Shown here: piece by piece, positions 52,515 through 60,083 of the stretch
How positions within the stretch are numbered: position 1 is the first letter of the stretch
Layout: each line of letters begins with the position of its first letter
Assembly: GCA_964501265.1 (NCBI GenBank)
Contig: CAZCSK010000006.1
Location: forward strand, 12,969 to 76,968
Direction: 5' to 3'
Source of the DNA: CAZCSK01 sp964501265
GTDB lineage: Bacteria; Actinomycetota; CADDZG01; JAHWKV01
Length of the DNA stretch: 64,000 nt
Notes under the pieces: generated by a model
What the model was told of the DNA's origin: nothing
Seen by the model: only the letters and a program-made list of their open reading frames with translations
The model's database searches: none
Translations under genes and position numbers: made by a program

Positions 52515-52520
52515 ACTCTA
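52515..52520 (-). promoter_or_regulatory. -10 box TAGAGT of the SDR gene
   Basis: TAGAGT, seven bases, then ATG at 52507. Confidence 0.5.
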
Positions 52521-52622
52521 ATTCGGACCCAGGTCTGCGTGGCGGGCATCGAATCGGAACCCAATCATCAATGGATTGCGCCGCGGGGGCAGGGTTGACC
52601 TACGCAACCCGTCGTTATGACG

Positions 52623-52970
52623 TTATAGTGTGGCTGCCTTTGGATCGGCCCCGAAGCGATTGTCGCCACGCTGACCTTCCTGAATTGCGAAAATCAGATT
52701 AACTATCGGGAAAAGTAGCCACCACCCGCTGTGATCAGTGTCGTGCATCCTCCGAACCCCTACGGCGATTGCCGGAAGCAGGACAGCCAGTTGGTAAATG
52801 CTGACGAGCACGCTCCGATCGCTTTGGGGCGCGATGCCAAGTAGTCCCTCTACAACGCCGAGCGCCAAGGCGATGATGAGGTTAAACAGGAAGAACATCC
52901 AGTATTCCTTCCTCCTGGCTCGCCCGCCAAACACCGCGTACTTCTTCAACGCTTCGAGGTACCAGTTCAT
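52623..52970 (-). CDS. DUF805 inner-membrane protein
   Basis: 115 residues, ATG six bases after AAGGAG. YAVFGGRARRKEYWMFFLFN, VGVRRMHDTDHSGWWLLFPIVNLIF and the GDNRFG end are the DUF805 hallmarks; three membrane helices. Function unknown. Confidence 0.93.
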   Translation of the reverse strand: MNWYLEALKKYAVFGGRARRKEYWMFFLFNLIIALALGVVEGLLGIAPQSDRSVLVSIYQLAVLLPAIAVGVRRMHDTDHSGWWLLFPIVNLIFAIQEGQRGDNRFGADPKAATL

Positions 52971-53055
52971 TTGTTTCTCCTTATCTCAGTATCCCAGCCT
53001 AAATGCACTCTCGGCTCAATCCTTCACTATCCGTTACCAAAAAGGCACTCATGCG

Positions 53056-53089
53056 AAAAAAAGGGGTGCCGAGTCGCTCGACACCCCTT
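53056..53089 (-). terminator. Rho-independent terminator of tRNA-fMet
   Basis: On the minus strand AAGGGGTGTCGAG-CGA-CTCGGCACCCCTT, 13 pairs with one G-T, followed by five further T (T-run of seven), 18 bases after the tRNA. Confidence 0.9.
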
Positions 53090-53106
53090 CTGACCTGCGG
53101 TTTTTC

Positions 53107-53183
<77 letters not shown>

Positions 53184-53203
53184 CCTTGAGATTACCACTT
53201 AAG

Positions 53204-56005
53204 TTACGGCGAGGGTGAAGGTGACGGGGATCCCGAAGATTTGGTCTTCGCTTCCTCTAGGTCCCGGCGAGCTGCTTCCTGCTCGCGACCGTAGGCGGCC
53301 CAGTCGCCCTTGCGGGCTGCCTCGTCGGCGGCAACCAGATGGTCGAAGGCGCTGTTAATTAGCGTCTCGACGCTGGAATCTGCCCCGGTGCCGGGCCCCG
53401 TCAAGACGGGGGCGGCTCCTCCTTGCAACAACTTCTCGACCGCATCCGCGAGAGTGCTTCCAATAACGATCCGGTCCGCGGTTCCAAGAATCACGAACTT
53501 TAGTTCCGGCAAGGCGTTCCCCTCGGCTTCGAGGAAGAGGGGCTGCACATAAAGAATTGATTCGCCCAGAGGAATTACCAGAAGGTTGCCAAACGCGATT
53601 CGCGATCCCCTCTGGTTGAGGAGCGTGATCTGACTCGATATTGATGGAATCTGTTGAAACTTGGAGTGAAACTGGCTGACTCCATCAATCTGACGCGTCT
53701 TCGGAAAACGGAAGTCGCTCAGTTCGCCGTATTCCTCAGGATCCGACTTCGCGGCAAAATACGCAACCATGTTCTTTCGCTTGTTGGGGTTCATCGGCAG
53801 GATCAGGACATACTGCTCCGATTCTTCTCCGGGAAGTTTCATCAAAACGTAATAGGGCTGGATCTCATTCTGCTGAGAAACCGCGGTCCCTGTCCCCGCG
53901 TTTGGATCCGCTGGAATCGCCCATTGATCCTCATTGAAAAGGAACTCAGCAGGAGTAGTCACGTGATAGAGCCGGTAAAGGTGGGTTTGAATCCGAAACA
54001 AGTCTTCGGGATAACGAACATGTTCCCGAATGGGGGCCGGCATCTTCGAGGCATCTTGGAACAAGTCCGGAAAAGCCTTTCTCCAAGCGCGGATCAGGGG
54101 ATCCTTCTCATCCCACTGATAGAGGTTAACCGTGCCGTCGTAAGCGTCGACTGTGGCCTTCACCGAATTACGCAGGTAATTGTTTCTGCCGGTGAAAGTC
54201 GGAATTCCATCTCGCGATACGGTTCGCTCCGTAAAATCAGTCCGCAGCGAATACGGGTACATCGCAGTCTTTGTGTATCCGTCGGCCATCCATATGACGC
54301 GTCCATCGATTATCACGGGGTAAGGGTCGCCGTCGAATGCGAGGAATGGTGCAGCCTTCGTCAATCGTTCCCGTATCTGTCTGTTGTAGATAATCCGGCT
54401 GTCCTTCTCGATTAGGCCGCTGATCAGGAGGTTGATATTGCGGAAGCGCCACGCGAAGGCCAGCCGACGGCCTAACCCTGACATCTCCACTCCGCCCCGG
54501 CCCGAGTACCGCGTGAACTGGTTGGCTTCCTGTTGGCCGTAATCGAGTTCTCGCTGCTTGGTCTTGACCAGGGAGTATGTGCTCTGAGCCTCGCCAAAGT
54601 AGATACCACCTTGCTTGATTTCGAGTTCGGGGACCGAGGTGGTGGGCGGGATGTTTTCAACCAAGAACTTGGGCTGGCCGGCCGGGTCGGCTTGATTCGT
54701 TGGGCTGACCACCGCTCCATATCCATGCGTGTAGAAAAGGTGCGTGTTCTGCCAACTGGGAGTTTGGATATTGTCGAGAGTCAGTTCCCTTGCCGAAAGC
54801 ATCACCTGGCGCGTTTGTCCACCAATGTCATAACGATCCACATCGACATCCCTGAACGTGTAGTACGGCCTGATTTCCTGCAGCGAACTGTACGAGCGCT
54901 GAAGGATCGCAGGGTCAAACAGGCGGATGTTCTCAATTGTTTTCGTATGGGCGGCGGCCGTCTCGGGTGAAAGGCCTGCCTCCACCGGATGCTGCTGGAC
55001 TGTGATGCCGCTCAGTCCATAGGCATCCCGCGTGGCGTCGATGTTACGTTGAATAAACGGACTTTCCTTCTGCAATTGAGACGGGTCGACACGAAACTTC
55101 TGAATCAGGAAGGGATACAACCCACCGACTAGAGCCGAGACCAGTACGAGTAGCCCAACCCCGGCCATAGGCAGGATCCAGCCTTTGAGCCGGATGTTGA
55201 CAAGCACAAGAACTGCGACGATTACTGCAGCCACGACCAGCAACTTCAGAGCGGGCAATTCCGCATTGATGTCGGTGAAGGAGGCTCCCGACACGTCACC
55301 GCGGGTCGAATAGAGCAACCCGAACTGATCGAGCCGATAACCCCAACCGCGCAGCAACGCGATGAGGCCAACCAAAACCGACAGATGCGCTTTGGCGGCC
55401 GGACTAAATCCTCCGAGTTTGAGTTGTGGGCGAATGCCGCCGGTTAGGAAGTGGGCTCCGGCAACCAAAAGAGTCGTGACTACCAGACTCGAAAAGAGCC
55501 AGCCGTAGGCTGTTTGAAGCATTGGCAGCTTAAAGACGTAGAAACCAATGTCCTTGCCAAACACCGGATCTGTTTTCCCGAAATTAACGGAGTTGCGAAA
55601 GAGCAAGAATCGCTCCCACTGCGACGTGAGGCCTGCTGCGAACAGCAGGGCCAGCACGGCGCTTCCACCAAGAGCGAGCATTCGAAAATATGGAAGAAAA
55701 GTTCTTCGATATCGCTCGAGCGGGTCTGGTCCCAACGTCGTCGCTGCGGAATCTTTTGCTCGCCCTGCGACCAACAGATTGACTGCCACAAAGATGAAAA
55801 AGGCTATTCCGAAGGAGACAGCGAGCAGAATCTTGGATTTGAGGATTCCGAAGAAGACCGGGCTAAAGCCGACCTCTCGGAACCAGAGCGCCTCGGTATA
55901 AAAATTGACGATCGTGGAGATCGAAAGTATCGCCAGAACGACGATGACGATCGCGACGGCGCGCACGCGGCTGCCCCGCCTACGAGCCATTGGTCTATCT
56001 ACCAT
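53204..56005 (-). CDS. UPF0182-family large membrane protein
   Basis: 933 residues. Seven hydrophobic segments in the first about 310 residues (e.g. AVAIVIVVLAILSISTIV near the start), then a large extracytoplasmic region. Typical family phrases: NFYTEALWFREVGFSPVF, PFIQRNIDATRDAYGL, RDVDVDRYDIGG, THGYGAVVSPTNQ and PVIIDGRVIWMADGYT; the C-terminus is Asp/Ser/Pro-rich. Conserved in actinobacteria, function unknown. ATG at 56005 lies six bases after TAGTCT, and that box contains the stop codon of the upstream gene. Confidence 0.93.
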   Translation of the reverse strand: MVDRPMARRRGSRVRAVAIVIVVLAILSISTIVNFYTEALWFREVGFSPVFFGILKSKILLAVSFGIAFFIFVAVNLLVAGRAKDSAATTLGPDPLERYRRTFLPYFRMLALGGSAVLALLFAAGLTSQWERFLLFRNSVNFGKTDPVFGKDIGFYVFKLPMLQTAYGWLFSSLVVTTLLVAGAHFLTGGIRPQLKLGGFSPAAKAHLSVLVGLIALLRGWGYRLDQFGLLYSTRGDVSGASFTDINAELPALKLLVVAAVIVAVLVLVNIRLKGWILPMAGVGLLVLVSALVGGLYPFLIQKFRVDPSQLQKESPFIQRNIDATRDAYGLSGITVQQHPVEAGLSPETAAAHTKTIENIRLFDPAILQRSYSSLQEIRPYYTFRDVDVDRYDIGGQTRQVMLSARELTLDNIQTPSWQNTHLFYTHGYGAVVSPTNQADPAGQPKFLVENIPPTTSVPELEIKQGGIYFGEAQSTYSLVKTKQRELDYGQQEANQFTRYSGRGGVEMSGLGRRLAFAWRFRNINLLISGLIEKDSRIIYNRQIRERLTKAAPFLAFDGDPYPVIIDGRVIWMADGYTKTAMYPYSLRTDFTERTVSRDGIPTFTGRNNYLRNSVKATVDAYDGTVNLYQWDEKDPLIRAWRKAFPDLFQDASKMPAPIREHVRYPEDLFRIQTHLYRLYHVTTPAEFLFNEDQWAIPADPNAGTGTAVSQQNEIQPYYVLMKLPGEESEQYVLILPMNPNKRKNMVAYFAAKSDPEEYGELSDFRFPKTRQIDGVSQFHSKFQQIPSISSQITLLNQRGSRIAFGNLLVIPLGESILYVQPLFLEAEGNALPELKFVILGTADRIVIGSTLADAVEKLLQGGAAPVLTGPGTGADSSVETLINSAFDHLVAADEAARKGDWAAYGREQEAARRDLEEAKTKSSGSPSPSPSP

Positions 56006-56011
56006 CGGCCA

Positions 56012-56017
56012 AGACTA
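56012..56017 (-). promoter_or_regulatory. -10 box TAGTCT of the UPF0182 gene, overlapping the upstream stop codon
   Basis: TAGTCT, six bases, then ATG at 56005; its TAG is the stop of the DivIVA-domain gene. Confidence 0.6.
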
Positions 56018-57517
56018 CTCTTTGGGGCCTTCCAGAGTGCAGCTGCAACCTCCGTGGGCGGGAGGGGCGAGGTGTCCACTGGGGAAACCGGCTTCAAGAG
56101 CTACGGCTCCGGCTGCCGCGTTCGCCTTACAGACGTCCTTTGGGCACTCCAGCTCGTCCGATGAGAGGACCCACTTCTTTTCCTTTTGCCCCGACGACTT
56201 CCATGCGTCGACAAGTCCCTGGTGAAACGCGGCGTAGACCATTCCTTCACCGAGAAGTTCCGTTCGTACGCCTTTCCAGACCCTAAAGACGTCGCTCGCG
56301 CGCTCACCAAGCGAGTTGGCGGATTCCTGCGCCTCCAAACCTGCTGCAATCGTCTTGGAAATTTCGACGCGGAGCGGACCCACGACTTGCTTGCTGACGA
56401 GGCTCTCGATCGCGGAAGTAGCGTCCCCAGGATCGGTGGCGCCACCTAGAGTTCGCCCGGTAGAAAAAGCGATTCGCAATGAATCGTCGAGGCCCTGCTT
56501 GAAGCGCTCGAGGTGCTCGGTTTCGGGGATGACGTTCTCCTCCACGCTGCCCTTGCCACGCTGAGTGCGCACTCGATCCAAAAGATCATTTTGATCTTCC
56601 TGCAAAAGTCGCTTCAAACGACGAGAGGCCTGCTCGGGAACCTCCCCGAGAGAGCCTGCACGCCGGGCGAGCATTCCGCCGTCGGGCGGCGCAGGAGAAA
56701 TTGGTTTGGCAACCGTGGCCGTCGGTGCTGGCTCGGTCTTTGGCTCGGGGGTCACCGGAGGGGCGACAGGTTCTGGCGTTGTCACCGTCACCCGCGGTGG
56801 AGCGTCGGATTTCAGCGCCGCTTCCACTTCTTTACGACCTTCCTCGCGCTCTGCACGAATTTGCTGCAGCAACCGTTCCAAAGACGCCCCCTCATCCTCA
56901 GTTTTAGGGGGGGCTTTTGTTACAGGAGCGGGGGTTGGCTCGGGGGCCTTTGTTACAGGAGCGGGGGTTGGCTCGGGGGCTTTTGTTACAGGAGCAGGTG
57001 TTGGAGGAGCGGGAGCGGGCGCAGCTTTGGCTGGCGAGGGACTCGTCGGCTCTACTGGAGCGCGCAGTCGCGCCACTGACTCGGCCAGCCTTTGGCCAAC
57101 ATCCTCCAACTGCGTGGCCAGCACGGTCCGTGCTTCGCGGAGCTTCCTTAAATCATCCTCAGATTCTTTCCGTTCGGCATCGGCTTCACGTTTTATCTTT
57201 TCAGCTTCCGCCCTGGCGTCAGTCGTTAACCCTGCCGCCTCGCGCCTGGCCTTTTCACGAATCTGTTCTCCCACTTGCTCAGCGGCAAGAAGGATCTTGG
57301 ACGTGTCCTCACCAACGCGTTCGTAAGCCTGTGTGTTTACAGGCACGGCAACGATCGGGGGGCCTTGGGCCGGGCCCGACGCGGAAGCAGCAGCCAACTC
57401 GCTCCGCAGCCGCGCCAACTCTTGGGCAACTTCTTTGGCAAAAGCGTCGACTTCGTCTCGGTCGTAGCCACGAAGCGAGACTAGAAACTCGCGCTTGCTT
57501 ATTTCGTTGGGTTCCAT
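56015..57517 (-). CDS. DivIVA-domain protein with Pro-rich repeats and MuF-like Cys-rich C-terminus
   Basis: 500 residues from the ATG at 57517 (AGAGGG five bases upstream). Residues 1-50 EISKREFLVSLRGYDRDEVDAFAKEVAQEL are the DivIVA N-terminal membrane-curvature domain, then coiled coil to about 155, a Pro-Ala-Thr linker with three PAPVTKAPEPT repeats, a second charged helical region, and a C-terminal domain of about 150 residues. That ends CPKDVCKANAAAGAVALEAGFPSGHLAPPAHGGCSCTLE: Cys-x4-Cys, His, His-x2-Cys-x-Cys, closely like the zinc-ribbon-like C-terminus of phage MuF/minor-head proteins. Last gene of the kinase-lipoprotein-GGDEF-regulator operon. Confidence 0.85.
   Translation of the reverse strand: MEPNEISKREFLVSLRGYDRDEVDAFAKEVAQELARLRSELAAASASGPAQGPPIVAVPVNTQAYERVGEDTSKILLAAEQVGEQIREKARREAAGLTTDARAEAEKIKREADAERKESEDDLRKLREARTVLATQLEDVGQRLAESVARLRAPVEPTSPSPAKAAPAPAPPTPAPVTKAPEPTPAPVTKAPEPTPAPVTKAPPKTEDEGASLERLLQQIRAEREEGRKEVEAALKSDAPPRVTVTTPEPVAPPVTPEPKTEPAPTATVAKPISPAPPDGGMLARRAGSLGEVPEQASRRLKRLLQEDQNDLLDRVRTQRGKGSVEENVIPETEHLERFKQGLDDSLRIAFSTGRTLGGATDPGDATSAIESLVSKQVVGPLRVEISKTIAAGLEAQESANSLGERASDVFRVWKGVRTELLGEGMVYAAFHQGLVDAWKSSGQKEKKWVLSSDELECPKDVCKANAAAGAVALEAGFPSGHLAPPAHGGCSCTLEGPKE
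56910..57008. repeat. 33-bp tandem repeat, three units, within the DivIVA-domain gene
   Basis: Units begin at 56910, 56943 and 56976 (GGGGCTTTTGTTACAGGAG core; last unit diverges). Encodes the repeated PAPVTKAPEPT linker. Confidence 0.85.
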
Positions 57518-57528
57518 CGCCACCCTCT

Positions 57529-57981
57529 TTAAGACTTCCTGAGTTCAGTTCGAAGGCGCAATTCTTCCAGAATTAGCCTGCGTTTGCGCTCAAGCTCCGC
57601 TGGGTCCTTCTCTTCCAAGGCGCGAGAGACGCACCTGGATAGAAGAGCCGGATTGAACGGCTTGGTTATGTAATCGACTATGCCCTCGGTCCAGCCCATC
57701 GTCTGGGTCTCATTGCTCGTCTGAGCCGACATGAATACAACGGGAATGTGAGCCGTCTTGTCCGTTGCCTTTATCTGGCGCAACAAATCTAAACCACTCG
57801 AGTCGGGCAGGCCGACGTCCAGCAGCACGAGGTCTGGCTGGTCGCTCGCCATGATCTCCAAACCGGCAGCCACGTCCGCTGCCTCGAGTACAAGGTAGCC
57901 ATCGAATTCCAGATTGAGTCTGCATACCTTGCGAATATCCGCCTCGTCGTCGACAACAAGTATCTTTTCTCCCGCCATCAT
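57529..57981 (-). CDS. receiver-domain response regulator
   Basis: 150 residues; ATG overlaps the stop of the upstream gene (ATGA). DDEAD acidic cluster, phospho-Asp in LVLLDVGLPDSSG, VVFMSAQ, DYITKPFNP. A short charged helical tail (EKDPAELERKRRLILEELRLRTE) replaces any DNA-binding domain, so it may act by protein contact, possibly with the DivIVA-domain protein six codons downstream. Confidence 0.92.
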   Translation of the reverse strand: MMAGEKILVVDDEADIRKVCRLNLEFDGYLVLEAADVAAGLEIMASDQPDLVLLDVGLPDSSGLDLLRQIKATDKTAHIPVVFMSAQTSNETQTMGWTEGIVDYITKPFNPALLSRCVSRALEEKDPAELERKRRLILEELRLRTELRKS

Positions 57982-58874
57982 GCGATCTGATCGCTTTTGA
58001 CCGCTGAACTCGGATCAGGTTTTCCGGGATGTTCTGATCGAGCTATTTGCTGAAACTCCTCGCGAAGGAGCTTAAGCTTGACCTCATCCTCAGGCAACGT
58101 GACGGAGATACGCCCAATGTCTTCTCGGCGCAGCGGCGCTCCTTTCGCAATTAGATAATCCGCCAAACGGTCTGCCAGACGGTGCGTGAACACTTGCACA
58201 CCTTCGCGCCCAGTCTCTGGCAGCACGACGCCAAACCTGTGAGCCTCCCTCGACGCCCCGTGGGCCGCCCTATCGACCGTGCGAACGCTATCTTTCAGCA
58301 TGCGGCCCATCTCCCGCAGCGTCCCCGCACGTTGACGCTTTGAAAGCTGCTCGAGGGCGGTCGCGGGAACATCCACGACACAAACGGAAAATATCGTCTT
58401 ATAACGTGTTGCCCGAGACAGTTCAAGGTCAGTGTCTTGCAGAAAGAATCTTGCGTTGTAGATGCCGGTCGAGTCGTCTATTTGATCGTAGAGTTCCAAC
58501 TTCGTCAGAGATGACTGCATCTGACGATTTGAGATGCCGCCGATGGCGCCGAAAGCAAGATAGCCGATTGACCGCGCCAGAATCAGCCCAATGAACTGAT
58601 CCGATCCCAAGGCTTCAAACTGCCGGTACCTCAAAGCTGCATAAATCGCAGACGCAACGAATCCTCCAATGATTCCGCCTGGAAGGTTCCAAAAGATGAA
58701 ACCGATGAAGACGATCACGAAGAGCAAGATGCCGGAGACCTCGATCGTGTCGACTCCGCGATAGAGCATGAACGCGGCGAGCACAACTAGAAGCGCAAAG
58801 CCCGCGGTCAGAGTTAGACCGCGGGCCTTTGAGTAATTCAAAGGGCCTCGTCCGGGTGCGGGTGCTTGGCTCAC
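57978..58874 (-). CDS. membrane protein with degenerate GGDEF domain
   Basis: 298 residues from the GTG at 58874, seven bases after TAGGCT. Three or four membrane helices (about 22-120), then a GGDEF-like fold beginning QIDDSTGIYNARFFLQD. The GG[D/E]EF site is replaced by GASREAHRF, so diguanylate cyclase activity is unlikely; it may bind GTP or partner proteins. Overlaps the response regulator start. Confidence 0.8.
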   Translation of the reverse strand: MSQAPAPGRGPLNYSKARGLTLTAGFALLVVLAAFMLYRGVDTIEVSGILLFVIVFIGFIFWNLPGGIIGGFVASAIYAALRYRQFEALGSDQFIGLILARSIGYLAFGAIGGISNRQMQSSLTKLELYDQIDDSTGIYNARFFLQDTDLELSRATRYKTIFSVCVVDVPATALEQLSKRQRAGTLREMGRMLKDSVRTVDRAAHGASREAHRFGVVLPETGREGVQVFTHRLADRLADYLIAKGAPLRREDIGRISVTLPEDEVKLKLLREEFQQIARSEHPGKPDPSSAVKSDQIA

Positions 58875-58881
58875 GTGCAAG

Positions 58882-58887
58882 AGCCTA
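58882..58887 (-). promoter_or_regulatory. -10 box TAGGCT of the degenerate-GGDEF gene
   Basis: TAGGCT, seven bases, then GTG at 58874. Would allow separate expression of the last three genes of the operon. Confidence 0.5.
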
Positions 58888-58924
58888 CCGGCTGGTGCCT
58901 CGCGTTACAACGCACCGACTTTGG

Positions 58925-60073
58925 TCAGGGCAATGGAGGATTGAGCGTTCCGTAAATCCCGTCGATGATCTCTTCGATTGGGTCGGGAAGAATGCTTTCC
59001 ACCGGAGACGGCACAGGAGCGGTTGGGCGCGCGGGCCCGGGCGTCGGACTCGTCGGATTTCCAGAGGGACTGGCGGTCGTACCCGGAGTGGGTGTGCTGC
59101 CCCCGCCAGGCGGACCGGCCCCCGGACCCCGGGGGCCTGTCCCGACAAGACGAATGCCCACTCGCTCGATCGCCGCCAGTAGCGCTGCAAACAATCCCGA
59201 TTGCTCCACTTCAAACTCACGTGCGATGAGCCCCCAGCTGGCACCCTGACTCCAAAGCCCGTAGCCGCGATCAAATCGGTCCGAGAGAGATGCTCCTAAA
59301 CTCAAGGATCCTCCAGAAGCAATGACGAGGCCGATCAAAAGGTCCGAGCGGCGCCCCGCAAGAAATGGGTCCAAAAAGGTCAATTCCAATCCGGGCAGGA
59401 CACGCCCGAAGAAATTGAGTCCCGTGAGCGATCCCAACTGCGCTTCTAGTCCACGGCCGAAGTTGCCGAGGCGGGCGTCGAGGTCGAGGACATCTTGCAG
59501 AAGCCTTTGGTCCCATCGATCCGAGGCCGCGAGCCGGAGCGGCTTGGCGACCCTCGGTATAATGCCGCCGGCCACGATCGTCTGCCGGTAACGGGGAACC
59601 GTCAAGGTACTCACTCCATTCGTAACGCGCACAGTGGAACCCGCATATGTCCCGATCCGCGTCGCGAGAAAACGGTCGACGCGAAGTGTCCCGCTCTTCG
59701 CACTGATCGAAGATGTCTCGGCATCGATCTTGGCGGGCCCGGTCAGGTCGGCAAGCAATTTTCCTCTTGAGAGAAGCAAGCTCTCGCGAGACGTAATTTG
59801 GACGCGGGCGGAATCGAGTTCAAAGATTCGGCCCTTCTTCAAGCGAAGTTCGCCGATCCCTCCACTTGACATTACGATGGAGTCACCAACGGAAACGCTG
59901 CTATCACCGGACACCGTTTTGGCGGCTCCTTCGTGAGTAAGCCGGGCGGACCCGCTAATGACACTCAGCTCCATAGGCCGCCCCCGGTTGGTCCCGCGAA
60001 AAGAGCAGCCACTCGCGACGAGGGTGACGGCAAGAAACATTGCCATTTGCCGCCACTTAACCACCGTTTTCAT
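58925..60073 (-). CDS. FecR-domain lipoprotein
   Basis: 382 residues. Lipobox LAVTLVASGCSF (Cys at about 23). Residues about 35-150 form a FecR-like beta-helix segment: GSARLTHEGAAKTVSGDSSVSVGDSIVMSSGGIGELRL and GTLRVDRF. The rest is low-complexity Gly/Pro/Thr at the C-terminus (GPGAGPPGGGSTPTPGTT). Extracytoplasmic; 10 bases after the kinase stop, so a possible sensor partner of the kinase. Confidence 0.8.
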   Translation of the reverse strand: MKTVVKWRQMAMFLAVTLVASGCSFRGTNRGRPMELSVISGSARLTHEGAAKTVSGDSSVSVGDSIVMSSGGIGELRLKKGRIFELDSARVQITSRESLLLSRGKLLADLTGPAKIDAETSSISAKSGTLRVDRFLATRIGTYAGSTVRVTNGVSTLTVPRYRQTIVAGGIIPRVAKPLRLAASDRWDQRLLQDVLDLDARLGNFGRGLEAQLGSLTGLNFFGRVLPGLELTFLDPFLAGRRSDLLIGLVIASGGSLSLGASLSDRFDRGYGLWSQGASWGLIAREFEVEQSGLFAALLAAIERVGIRLVGTGPRGPGAGPPGGGSTPTPGTTASPSGNPTSPTPGPARPTAPVPSPVESILPDPIEEIIDGIYGTLNPPLP

Positions 60074-60083
60074 CGCCCCTACC

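Noticed and set aside
56910..57008. Possible CRISPR-like array from three 33-bp repeats
   Set aside because: Tandem without spacers and in frame within a gene, encoding a Pro-rich linker.
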